A DNA stretch of 64,000 nt, from NCBI RefSeq assembly GCF_021044625.1, contig NZ_CP087999.1, forward strand, positions 4,547,001 to 4,611,000, given 5' to 3'. Position numbers and translations under genes: made by a program. Below, one piece after another: positions 9,234 to 20,400 of the stretch. Every line of letters begins with the position of its first letter. The first letter of the stretch is position 1. The DNA is from Geomonas sp. RF6. GTDB lineage: Bacteria; Desulfobacterota; Desulfuromonadia; Geobacterales; Geobacteraceae. The notes beneath the pieces are model-generated. The model was given only the letters and a program-made list of their open reading frames with translations. It ran no database searches and was not told the origin of the DNA.

Positions 9234-10225
9234 AAGCGCTTGTGACCGGTGGTGGCGGATTTCTGGGAAACGCGATTGTGCGGCAGCTCGTTGCCCGCGG
9301 CGACGCGGTGCGCTCCTTTTCCCGCGGCGACTACCCCGAGCTCGCCACGATCGGCGCCGAGCAGGTGCGCGGAGACATCTCCGACGCCGATGCTGTCGCC
9401 CGCGCCGCCCGTGGCTGCGACGTCGTCTTTCACGTCGCGGCGAAAGCCGGCATTTGGGGAGAGTTTGACGAATACTACCGCGCCAACGTCACCGGGACCG
9501 AAAATGTCGTCGCCGCCTGCAAAAAGGAAGGAATCGGGCGCCTCGTCTACACCAGCTCGCCGAGCGTCGTCTTCGACGGCACCGATGTCGAGGGCGGAAA
9601 CGAGTCCCTCCCCTACCCCGCCACCTTCAAGGCGCCGTACCCTCATACCAAGGCGCTCGCAGAGCAGCTGGTGCTGAGTTCACGCTCGGCGGAGCTGGCC
9701 GTGGTGGCGCTGAGGCCGCATCTTATCTGGGGACCGGGTGACAACCACCTGGTTCCGCGCATCGTCGCGAAGGGACGCGCAGGAAAGCTGCGCCGCATCG
9801 GGAACCGCCCCTGCCTCGTCGACACCGTCTACGTCGACAACGCCGCCAGCGCCCATCTCCTTGCCGCAGACCGCCTCGCCCCCGGCTCCGCCGTGGACGG
9901 CAAGGCGTATTTCATAACCAATGACGAGCCGATCCCCCTCTGGGAGATGGTGAACCGTATTCTTGCAGCTGCACGGGTAGAGCCCGTGAAGCGCACGATC
10001 TCCCCCGGGTTTGCTTCCCTGGCCGGGAAGGTGTGTGAGGGGATCTGGCGGACCTTTAATGTGGCAGGGGAGCCTCCCATGACCCGCTTTGTGGCGAGTG
10101 AGCTCTCCACCGCACACTGGTTCGACATCTCCGCCGCCCGGCGCGACTTCGGCTATGTGCCCGAGGTCTCGCTGGAAGAAGGCTTGCAGCGTCTCCAGGA
10201 GTGGCTCTCGGGAGCCGGCCGGTGA
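9230..10225 (+). CDS. oleD: OleD, NAD(P)H-dependent beta-keto acid reductase (extended SDR)
   Basis: This 331-residue extended short-chain dehydrogenase would reduce the OleA beta-keto acid to the 2-alkyl-3-hydroxy acid used by OleC. The N-terminal Rossmann motif VTGGGGFLG (5-13) and the catalytic Tyr137-x-x-x-Lys141 with Ser109/110 upstream are visible. The GTG start at 9230 follows a GAGGAGGGTAAG site and overlaps the oleC stop by 4 nt (GTGA). The end overlaps the next gene the same way. Confidence 0.9.
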   Translation: MKALVTGGGGFLGNAIVRQLVARGDAVRSFSRGDYPELATIGAEQVRGDISDADAVARAARGCDVVFHVAAKAGIWGEFDEYYRANVTGTENVVAACKKEGIGRLVYTSSPSVVFDGTDVEGGNESLPYPATFKAPYPHTKALAEQLVLSSRSAELAVVALRPHLIWGPGDNHLVPRIVAKGRAGKLRRIGNRPCLVDTVYVDNAASAHLLAADRLAPGSAVDGKAYFITNDEPIPLWEMVNRILAAARVEPVKRTISPGFASLAGKVCEGIWRTFNVAGEPPMTRFVASELSTAHWFDISAARRDFGYVPEVSLEEGLQRLQEWLSGAGR

Positions 10226-10929
10226 AAAGTGCGCCGCCGGAGCCTGGAGCGGTCCACCTCTGGCGGGGAAACCTTGCAGCGGACGCCTCCGCCATTGCCA
10301 CCTTCCGTCAACACCTTTCCCCAGACGAAGATCTCCGCGCCGCCCGGCTGATAGATCAGGAGAAGAGGAGGCGCTTCATTGCCGGGAGAGGGATCGTGCG
10401 GGAGGTGCTTTCCAGCTACCTCGGCATCCACCCGCGCTCTCTGCGCCTGGACGTGACTGCCCACGGAAAACCCTTCCTGTCTGACGCCGCCACCGATCTT
10501 CGTTTCAACACCTCCCACTCAGGAGACCTTATACTCACCGCCGTCACTACCGGGCGGGAGGTCGGGGTCGATCTGGAGCTGGTCCGCCAGGACCTGGATT
10601 TCGCTCCAATGGCACGGAGCTTTTTCTCCGCCTCCGAGCAACGCGACCTTTTCACCCTCCCCCCCAGTGAACAGCTCGACGCCTTCTACCGCTGCTGGAC
10701 CCGCAAGGAAGCCTACCTCAAAGGGACCGGCAGCGGGTTTTCGCAGCGCTGCGATCTTTTCGATGTCACCCTTTTGCCCGGCTTCCCCGCGGCTCTGGTC
10801 TCGCATCGCACGGCCCCGGAGGAAGCCTCCACATGGCGCCTTGCCGACCTCTCCGTCCCACCCGGCTACTGCGCCGCACTCGCTGTAGAGGGTGAGATAG
10901 CAGAAGTCCGCTCTTTCACCCACTCCTGA
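10222..10929 (+). CDS. Sfp-type 4'-phosphopantetheinyl transferase
   Basis: This 235-residue protein would transfer phosphopantetheine from CoA to carrier-protein serines. The Mg-binding GVDLE motif (Asp117, Glu119) and the WTRKEAYLKGTG signature (159-170) are clear, and the length fits the Sfp/PfaE group. The GTG at 10222 overlaps the oleD stop by 4 nt, as at the two preceding junctions; an in-frame GTG at 10201 is less likely. As the last gene of the run it probably activates the carrier domains of the lipid synthase encoded upstream, a PfaE-like role. It shows the pathway needs ACPs even though none is visible in the truncated first gene. Confidence 0.92.
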   Translation: MKSAPPEPGAVHLWRGNLAADASAIATFRQHLSPDEDLRAARLIDQEKRRRFIAGRGIVREVLSSYLGIHPRSLRLDVTAHGKPFLSDAATDLRFNTSHSGDLILTAVTTGREVGVDLELVRQDLDFAPMARSFFSASEQRDLFTLPPSEQLDAFYRCWTRKEAYLKGTGSGFSQRCDLFDVTLLPGFPAALVSHRTAPEEASTWRLADLSVPPGYCAALAVEGEIAEVRSFTHS

Positions 10930-11054
10930 GACTCGCAGGAATCCCGCTCGACAGATGCCCCCCCTTTTCCTGTAGTATCCAGACCCTCACATATCATTGG
11001 TATCTTGCGACACATTCCCTTCTTCAACTCGTAGCCGTAAAAAGCAAATCCCCC

Positions 11055-11340
11055 CTGTCCCCACTTCGCGAAGGTTCATCTGGGAATTCCGGGAATTCAC
11101 CCCGGTCGCTTCCGTTGACGTGAGGGGACACTAGTGGCGCCGCGCTGGAGCACAGGCTTCCCAGCCTGTACCGCGGCGCCAGCCGCGCGGTCTGTGGCGG
11201 CTGCGCCGCCATCGCAGGCAAGATGCCTACGCTCCAGCGTGGGGGCACCCGGATTCTTTGTAGCGCGTTCCCCGGAATTCCCGGACGAACCTTCGCAAAG
11301 GGGGGAACGCCAGGTCTCCTGCAGTGCTTCGTGGAAATGT
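11055..11340. repeat. Composite dispersed repeat (copy 1) in a 615-nt non-coding gap
   Basis: The gap 10930-11544 has no convincing gene. Most of it is a composite repeat. The core (11103-11273) is almost identical to 54717-54886 and contains GCGCCGCGCTGGAG, AGGCTTCCCAGCCT and CTACGCTCCAGCG, which fold into nested palindromes. The core is bracketed by inverted end modules: CCACTTCGCGAAGGTTCATC with GGAATTCC on the left, and the inverse (GAACCTTCGCAAAGGGGGG) on the right. The same end modules occur near 25300, 48260-48640 and 56530-56910. The remaining 200 nt before the kinase gene is more AT-rich and may hold its promoter. Confidence 0.85.
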
Positions 11341-11544
11341 TCTCCCTGTTTCTCTCTTTCGCGCCAATCCTGAGGAAATATTCACTGTACTATTCCACCC
11401 TCTAGCCGATAAGGAACGTAAGCAGGAGAAGAAACTATTGGTATAAGCTAATGCTATTTCTGTTTTTCCTGCCCCGACACAGTGTCGCCTTGCTGTTGTC
11501 CCAGTCTTTCAGCTTGTACCCCTTTTATATAAAACGAGCCTCTC

Positions 11545-14854
<3,310 letters not shown>

Positions 14855-14868
<14 letters not shown>

Positions 14869-15970
14869 TTCGGTGACGGTCCTCGCCGTCGACGACGTGG
14901 AGATGAACCTGAGGATGGTGAAGCTCATCCTGCAGGACCTCGGTCAATTCGTCTTCATCGGCGCGCACAACGGGGTGGAGGCTCTCGCCGCACTGGAGCG
15001 ATCCCCGGACGTGGACATCGTACTCCTCGATCTCGACATGCCCGTCATGGACGGATTTGAGACGCTGCGCCAGATAAAGGGGAATGAGCACCTGCGGGAG
15101 ATACCTGTCATCGTCATCACCTCCGACAAGTCGGAAGTGCTGCGCACGCTGGGGATGGGGGCGAACGACTTCATGGCACGCCCGTACAACCCGGAGGAGC
15201 TGAAGCTGAGGGTGATGAACCATCTGCGCAGCAAGAAGCTCTCGGACCTTTCCCACGACATGAACAACATCCTGGAGGGGGAGGTCATCAAGAAGACCTC
15301 CGCCCTGAAAGGAGCGCTGGAGCAGTCGCAGCGCGCCGAATTCGAGATCTCGCTGAGGCTTGGGCGCGCGGCGGAATTCCGCGATCTGGAGACCGGGATG
15401 CACATCCAGCGCGTGAGCGAGATGAGCAAGGAGCTGGCGCGGCTGGCGGGGCTTCCCGCGGAGGAATGCGACCTCCTGCGCCATGCGGCGCCGCTGCACG
15501 ATGTAGGGAAGATCGGGATTCCGGACCGCATCCTCCTGAAACCGGGGCGCCTGGACGACTCCGAGACGAAGATCATGCAGCTCCATACCGAGATCGGAGG
15601 GAAGATCCTCTCCGAGTCGCAAAACTTCCCGGTGCTGAAAGCGGGTCAGATCATCGCCCTGCAGCACCACGAGAAGTGGGACGGCAGCGGCTACCCGAGA
15701 GGGATGTCCGGCACCGACATCCACATCTATGGCCGCATCGTCATGGTGGTGGACATCTTCGACGCCCTGACCTCCGAGCGTCCGTACAAGAAGGCGTTCA
15801 GCATCGAGAAGACCCTTCAGATCATGGAGGAAGGGGACGGCGTCTTCTTCGACCCGACGCTCCTGCGCCATTTCCTGGACAACCTGTCGATCTTTACCGA
15901 CATCAAGCAGGAGTACAGCGACGATGCGGCGGGCTCCCCGTCGGTCCTGGAGCTTCTAGCCATGACGTGA
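14855..15970 (+). CDS. Response regulator with HD-GYP c-di-GMP phosphodiesterase domain
   Basis: This 371-residue protein has an N-terminal receiver with Asp59 (LLDLDMPVMDG). An HD-GYP domain follows, with HDVGKIGIPD (His215-Asp216) and HHEKWDGSGYP (271-281), the signature of c-di-GMP hydrolases. The usual receiver Lys before Pro is Arg109 (MARPYNP), which may alter phosphorylation-dependent switching. The start sits inside the preceding kinase gene with a GAAGGAG ribosome-binding site, so the two should be co-translated and form a cognate pair that lowers c-di-GMP on signal. Confidence 0.93.
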
Positions 15971-16090
15971 CAAGGTGAGACCATCTCCGGATCGGGGACG
16001 ACGTACTCCAGCGCGCTGCACCCGGCGTGAATGCAGGTAAAATTGTGGTATGTGCAGCGTTTTCAGGCAGGGACGTCGTAGGAGGTAAGG

Positions 16091-16426
16091 ATGTCCTTTT
16101 TGATTCGGTGGCTCATATCCGCTCTTGCCATCATCATCACTGCGTATCTCCTGCCGGGGGTGCGCCTGTCGGGGATCTCCGCGGCGCTTCTGGCCGCACT
16201 GATCCTCGGGCTGGTGAACACCTTCATCCGGCCGCTCCTCCTTCTTCTCACCCTTCCCCTCAACATCCTCACGCTCGGGCTGCTGACCTTCGTCATCAAC
16301 GCACTTCTCATCATGCTGACCAGCGCCATCGTCCCCGGCTTCAAGGTTGAAGGGTTCATCTGGGCTCTCCTCTTCAGCCTGGTCCTCTCCCTGGTGAGCT
16401 TCATGCTGGGGATCATTGCCATGTAG
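16091..16426 (+). CDS. Small four-helix membrane protein, phage holin family IV / YvlD-like
   Basis: This protein of 111 residues is almost entirely hydrophobic, with four predicted membrane helices and the LGLVNTFIRPLLLLLTLP and TFVINALLIMLTSAIVPG stretches typical of the YvlD/DUF360 'phage holin family' group. The function of that family is not settled; the holin name does not imply phage origin here. A strong TAGGAGGTAAGG ribosome-binding site precedes the ATG. It stands alone between the response regulator and the fasciclin gene. Confidence 0.85.
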   Translation: MSFLIRWLISALAIIITAYLLPGVRLSGISAALLAALILGLVNTFIRPLLLLLTLPLNILTLGLLTFVINALLIMLTSAIVPGFKVEGFIWALLFSLVLSLVSFMLGIIAM

Positions 16427-16507
16427 ACCCCCCTCCCGCACGCCGTCATCGCCTTCGCTCCCGCGTTCTTCTCCTCACAAAAAGGCTAAGCAGCCGTACG
16501 CGCCATT

Positions 16508-16624
16508 GAATTAGTCGACGCTAATTCTGTATCTTCGGCAAGAATTGGCGCCTCCGTCTGTATTTGATAGAGTCCAGTATCACCTTGACTATTATTTTTG
16601 ACGTGCCTAAACTTGTGTTAAATC
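16508..16624 (+). promoter_or_regulatory. Candidate operator and promoter region upstream of the fasciclin gene
   Basis: In the AT-rich 280-nt gap, a palindrome GAATTAG-N6-CTAATTC lies at 16508-16527. About 80 nt downstream, TTGAC elements near 16587 and 16600 with a TAAAT at 16619-16623 resemble a sigma-70 promoter. Both are inference from sequence shape only. Confidence 0.4.
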
Positions 16625-16706
16625 CTGGGATACATAAATTTCGATACGAAAGACAGATTGATGGTGGGCAGGATTCACTCCTTAGGTGGGAGATAGGAGG
16701 CAGGCC

Positions 16707-17129
16707 ATGAAGGACATTCTTGAAACCCTCACTGAAGACGGTTCTTTCAGTACGCTGATCGCGGCATTGAATACTACCGGACTAGCGGACAAGCTGAAGG
16801 AGGCAGGACCTTTCACCTTTTTTGCACCGAACGACGAGGCGTTCCGGCGCGTGAATGTGGACGAGATGGCGCGGGACAAAGGGACTTTTACCAATATCCT
16901 CCTGTACCACCTCATGACCGGGAAGATGATGAGCTCAGATATCGGCGCCCACGAATCGCTTTACACCGAATGCGGCAAGTCCCTCACGGTGCATCTTGAG
17001 GAAGGGCGTCCCGTCATCGATAACGCGAAGTATGTGCGGCCCGATGTGGAATGCTCCAACGGTGTCATCCACGTCATCGACAACGTCTTCCTCCCTCAGT
17101 TCTCCGGCTGGTACTGCGGCTGCTGCTGA
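16707..17129 (+). CDS. Fasciclin (FAS1) domain protein
   Basis: This 140-residue single FAS1 domain shows the H1 motif region ([16 protein letters not shown]) and the H2 region ([13 protein letters not shown]). FAS1 domains mediate adhesion or protein-protein contacts. There is no signal peptide, so it is either cytoplasmic or exported by another route. It ends with an unusual Cys-rich WYCGCC tail. The ATG at 16707 has an ideal ATAGGAGG ribosome-binding site; an in-frame GTG 21 nt upstream is not needed. A G-run/C-run hairpin (17138-17159) and then a 9-bp tandem array follow. Confidence 0.88.
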   Translation: MKDILETLTEDGSFSTLIAALNTTGLADKLKEAGPFTFFAPNDEAFRRVNVDEMARDKGTFTNILLYHLMTGKMMSSDIGAHESLYTECGKSLTVHLEEGRPVIDNAKYVRPDVECSNGVIHVIDNVFLPQFSGWYCGCC

Positions 17130-17160
17130 CTCTTCCGGGGGGGGGGCGAACACCCCCCTC

Positions 17161-17367
17161 TCTTCCGACTCTTCCGACTCTTCCGACTCTTCCGACTCTT
17201 CCGACTCTTCCGACTCTTCCGACTCTTCCGACTGGTCCGACTGGTCCGACTGGTCCGACTGGTCCGACTGGTCCGACTGGTCCGACTGGTCCGACTGGTC
17301 CGACTGGTCCGACTGGTCCGACTGGTCCGACTGGTCCGACTGGTCTGACTGGTCTGACTGGTCTGAC
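17161..17367. repeat. 9-bp tandem array, 23 units in three homogeneous blocks
   Basis: There are eight TCTTCCGAC units (17161-17232), twelve TGGTCCGAC units (17233-17340) and three TGGTCTGAC units (17341-17367), with no interruption. The array sits between the 3' ends of the convergent fasciclin and ppx genes. Because the unit is a multiple of 3, every frame stays open and gives Ser-Asp or Gln-Ser-Asp-type strings, but no gene has a proper start there. The block structure looks like slippage-driven expansion of variants; unit number is probably variable between strains. Confidence 0.95.
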
Positions 17368-17379
17368 TGGTGTAGGGGC

Positions 17380-18279
17380 TCACATGCTGAGAATGAGTCC
17401 CTCCAGGAGTCCATAGTCGCTGACGGTAAGGGAAGGGAAACCGAAGCTGCGCATCGTCTCCAGCACCACGAGGAGCCCTGCGACCACCAGGTCCTCACGT
17501 CCCGGCTCCAGTCCCGGCACCTGCAAGCGCTCCTGCGGCGTCAGCGGGAGAAGCCGCTCGTAGATCGCCTCCACATCTCCTATCCCCAGGACAAAGTTGT
17601 TGAGCCGACGGTAATCGTAGTCCGTCATCCCGATCTGGATTGCGGCAAGGGTCGTCGGCGTGCCTGCGGTACCGACCAGCGTCGCGGAGGTCGCCGCTTC
17701 CAGCACCCCTTCCCTTTCCAGCTCGCTGCGCAGCCCTGCAAGCTCCCGCGAGACCTTCTCCAGCATCTGGGCGCTCCCCTCCTTCCCCTCCGTGAGGCGC
17801 ACGACCCCCACTGGCAAACTTCGGGAGAAGATCGGGACACCGCCGCGGGAGAGGGTGTACTCGGTGCTGCCACCGCCAAGGTCGAAAACGAAGAGATCGC
17901 CGCTGCACTCCACCACCGAGCAGACCCCCTTCAGCGTGAGGAGCGCTTCCTCGGTCCCGTCGATCACCTCCAGCGAGATGCCGGTTTCCGCTGCGACCCG
18001 CTCGCAGAAGGCGGCGCCGTTCGCTGCGTCGCGCACCGCGCTCGTCGCCACCCCTCGCACTTTTTTCACGCCGTGGGCAGCCATCTCCGCAGCGAATCGC
18101 CGCAGCGTCTGCAGAGAGCGCTCCTGTGCCTCCGCGGAGAGCCCGAACTCGCGGGTGAATCCGCCGCCGAGGCGGGTGATTTGCCGAATCAGGTGAAGCT
18201 GGCGGAAGGGATCTGTTGCTGCAATCAGAAGGCGCGCGCTGTTGGTTCCAAGATCAATCGCGGCTATGGGATGAGACAT
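17380..18279 (-). CDS. Ppx/GppA-family exopolyphosphatase / guanosine pentaphosphatase
   Basis: This 299-residue actin-fold phosphohydrolase has the phosphate-binding motifs [11 protein letters not shown] near the N-terminus, [10 protein letters not shown], and [13 protein letters not shown]. The length matches the short Ppx/GppA form lacking the C-terminal HD-like domain. It would act on polyphosphate or pppGpp. The ATG at 18279 has GAGGT upstream; a longer in-frame start at 18327 lies deep in the upstream gene. It overlaps the end of the Na/Pi cotransporter gene by 26 nt, a sensible phosphate-metabolism pairing. Confidence 0.9.
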   Translation of the reverse strand: MSHPIAAIDLGTNSARLLIAATDPFRQLHLIRQITRLGGGFTREFGLSAEAQERSLQTLRRFAAEMAAHGVKKVRGVATSAVRDAANGAAFCERVAAETGISLEVIDGTEEALLTLKGVCSVVECSGDLFVFDLGGGSTEYTLSRGGVPIFSRSLPVGVVRLTEGKEGSAQMLEKVSRELAGLRSELEREGVLEAATSATLVGTAGTPTTLAAIQIGMTDYDYRRLNNFVLGIGDVEAIYERLLPLTPQERLQVPGLEPGREDLVVAGLLVVLETMRSFGFPSLTVSDYGLLEGLILSM

Positions 18280-19948
18280 CGGTGAGACCTCTTTTCTGGT
18301 TGATAAGGCTGAAGGACAACTGGGCAATCTTGCTGAAGGCGGCGATCATGTCGCCGTAGAGAAGACCGGCGACGACGGTGCACCTCCCCGCTTTGAGCCG
18401 CTGCATATGGCTCTTTTGCAGAGCTTCCTCGAGGGCGGCGAGCTCCATTTTCAGCTCGGTGTGCGATTCAAGGCTGTCTTCCAGAAGGACCCGCTCCGCA
18501 AGGAAGAGCGCGTCCCCCGCTTTGTTGGCGAATTCGATGAGTTCCCCCATCGCCGAGCCGGAGAAGTGGAGGCGTTCCTCCTTTTTGCGCAACAGGTAGT
18601 CGATGAGATCCTCGCACTCGTCCCCTATGAGCTCCACGTCGTTCACGAGCTGCAGCATGGTAGGGATCTCCACCGCCCGCTCGGGACCGAGCGGCTCGCG
18701 CGACACCGCGATGAGAAAGTGCGAGATGTCCCGGTGCAGCACGTCGAGAACGACCTCCTTCTCCTTCAGGTTTGCTGCAAGCTTCGGATCGAAATCGTGA
18801 AACTGGGAGACCAGCTCCCGGTACGTCGTCGCCGCGATCTGCACCATGCGCCCAAGCTCGTTCCACGCCTGCGCCAGCGCGATCGTCGGGGTCTTGATGA
18901 CCCTGTTGTCGATGAAGCGGGGGCGCGCCTCGTGGTCGGAGCGCCTGGTTGGGAGAAAGGCGTCGGCACTGCGTGCGAAAAAACCGATCAGCGGAAGAAA
19001 AAGGACCGCGGTGGCGAGGCTGAAGATCGTGTGGGCGTTTGCCAGGTGCCGAGCTACGTAGGGGCGCAGGGTGAAACTCAGGAGATCGAGGGACTCCGAC
19101 GGGATCTTCAGCTCCAGGGCGTCGCCGGGGGAAACGAGACGCACAGCCCGCACAAAGAGGGGGAAAAAGACGAGTGCGAGCGCGATGGCGATGCTGTTGA
19201 TCACGAAGTACAGGATGACGGTGCGCTTGGCGGTGCTGCTTCCGCCGAGGGAGGCGATGATGGGGATCACGGAAGCGCCGGCGACCTCGCCGAGCACCAT
19301 GGCGATGGCGGCCTCGTAGGAGATGGCGCCGCCGGAGGCAAGGGCGATGACGAGGCCCAGCGCCGCACTGCCGGACTGCGTCACGAAGGTGATGAGTGCG
19401 CCGGAGAGGACGGCGAAGAAGCGGACGGAGAGGAGATTTCTGCGCACCTCCGTAAAGAGAGCGCTCTCGCGCAGCGGCAGGCATGCACCTTCCATCATGG
19501 CAAGACCGAAGAAGACGAGTCCGGCCCCAAGGAGGAGCCGTCCGATATAGGTGAGTCTCCTGCTGCGGGAAAAGAAAGAGAGCGCCACCCCGAGGGTGAT
19601 CGCAGGGAGTGCCAGGGTGCTCACCCTGAAGGCGATGAACTGAATGGCGATGGAGGTGCCGATGCTCGTCCCGAGAAGGACGCCGAGAGCCTGGTACAGG
19701 GAGAGGAGACCGGCGTTTACGAAGCCGACAACCAGAATGGAGGCGGCGCTTCCAGATTGCAGCAGGGACGCGAGGCAGCTTCCGAGCAGCGGGGCTGTCA
19801 GCCGGTTCGCGGTACCCCTTTCGAGAAGACGCCGGAGACGCTCGCCGGTCGCTTTTTGCAGACCCTCCGACAGCGTCCGCATGCCGAGGATGAACAAAGC
19901 GAGCCCGCCCAGCGCCTCGGTGATGTAGGACCAGGGGATGGTAGGCAT
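18254..19948 (-). CDS. Na+/phosphate cotransporter (NptA/PNaS family) with PhoU-like C-terminus
   Basis: This 564-residue membrane protein has two inverted-repeat QSGSA motifs (64-68 and 191-195) typical of sodium-phosphate symporters, in a helical N-terminal half of about 330 residues. The C-terminal ~200 residues are charged, helical and PhoU-like. It would import phosphate across the inner membrane. The downstream ppx/gppA gene overlaps it, suggesting a two-gene phosphate/polyphosphate unit transcribed from the 19949-20090 gap, which also contains a GCCGCCT..AGGCGGC hairpin. Confidence 0.9.
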   Translation of the reverse strand: MPTIPWSYITEALGGLALFILGMRTLSEGLQKATGERLRRLLERGTANRLTAPLLGSCLASLLQSGSAASILVVGFVNAGLLSLYQALGVLLGTSIGTSIAIQFIAFRVSTLALPAITLGVALSFFSRSRRLTYIGRLLLGAGLVFFGLAMMEGACLPLRESALFTEVRRNLLSVRFFAVLSGALITFVTQSGSAALGLVIALASGGAISYEAAIAMVLGEVAGASVIPIIASLGGSSTAKRTVILYFVINSIAIALALVFFPLFVRAVRLVSPGDALELKIPSESLDLLSFTLRPYVARHLANAHTIFSLATAVLFLPLIGFFARSADAFLPTRRSDHEARPRFIDNRVIKTPTIALAQAWNELGRMVQIAATTYRELVSQFHDFDPKLAANLKEKEVVLDVLHRDISHFLIAVSREPLGPERAVEIPTMLQLVNDVELIGDECEDLIDYLLRKKEERLHFSGSAMGELIEFANKAGDALFLAERVLLEDSLESHTELKMELAALEEALQKSHMQRLKAGRCTVVAGLLYGDMIAAFSKIAQLSFSLINQKRGLTDVSSHSRD

Positions 19949-20090
19949 GATTTAGTCAGCGTTGTGCTTGCGGCGCTATGGGCCGCCTCCTTCAGGCGGC
20001 GCCAGCCCGTGCACCTTGTGGAACGCCAGAATCAGCATACACCGAAAGATGGGAGTAAAGTGGCAAAAACGGGACGGTACGGGAAAGCGG

Positions 20091-20369
20091 CTAGTATCCC
20101 GAGACCTTTTCCTTCAGCTCCTTGCCGACCTTGAAAAAGGGGAGCTTCTTTTCTCGTACCGATATGGACTCGCCTGTCTTCGGGTTCCTGCCGGTGTACG
20201 CATCGTACGCCTTCACTACGAAGCTGCCGAAACCTCTGATCTCTATGCGGTCGCCGCTGAGGAGGGCGTCGGTCATCGATGCGAAGATGGCATTGACAAC
20301 TTCTTCCGCTTTCTTAAATGAAAGCCCCTTCTTGGCAGCAAGAGATTCAATAAGCTCCGATTTGTTCAT
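20091..20369 (-). CDS. HU/IHF-family DNA-binding protein (IHF-beta-like)
   Basis: This 92-residue nucleoid protein has an N-terminal MNKSELIESLA, a central RIEIRGFGSF and the DNA-minor-groove arm GRNPKTG. It closely follows the IHF beta/HU pattern. It would bend DNA as a homo- or heterodimer. A GGAGGTAGGGACG ribosome-binding site precedes the ATG. It lies 31 nt downstream of the TPR gene on the same strand and may be co-transcribed with it. Confidence 0.92.
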   Translation of the reverse strand: MNKSELIESLAAKKGLSFKKAEEVVNAIFASMTDALLSGDRIEIRGFGSFVVKAYDAYTGRNPKTGESISVREKKLPFFKVGKELKEKVSGY

Positions 20370-20400
20370 CGTCCCTACCTCCAGAAAACGTGTAATTTCC

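Noticed and set aside
16091-16426. Phage origin suggested by the holin-like name
   Set aside because: No other phage genes nearby; the YvlD/DUF360 family is widespread in chromosomes.
17138-17159. G-run/C-run hairpin as terminator of the fasciclin gene
   Set aside because: It can pair but is not followed by a T-run, so I do not call it an intrinsic terminator.
17161-17367. CRISPR array
   Set aside because: Units are 9 bp, directly adjacent and without spacers; no cas gene in the window.
16996-18285. 429-codon plus-strand open frame through the 9-bp array and across ppx
   Set aside because: It is opened by the repeat unit length and by the antisense frame of ppx; no ribosome-binding site, no protein-like composition.
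18407-20134. 575-codon plus-strand open frame opposite the Na/Pi cotransporter
   Set aside because: Antisense shadow with highly charged, implausible composition.
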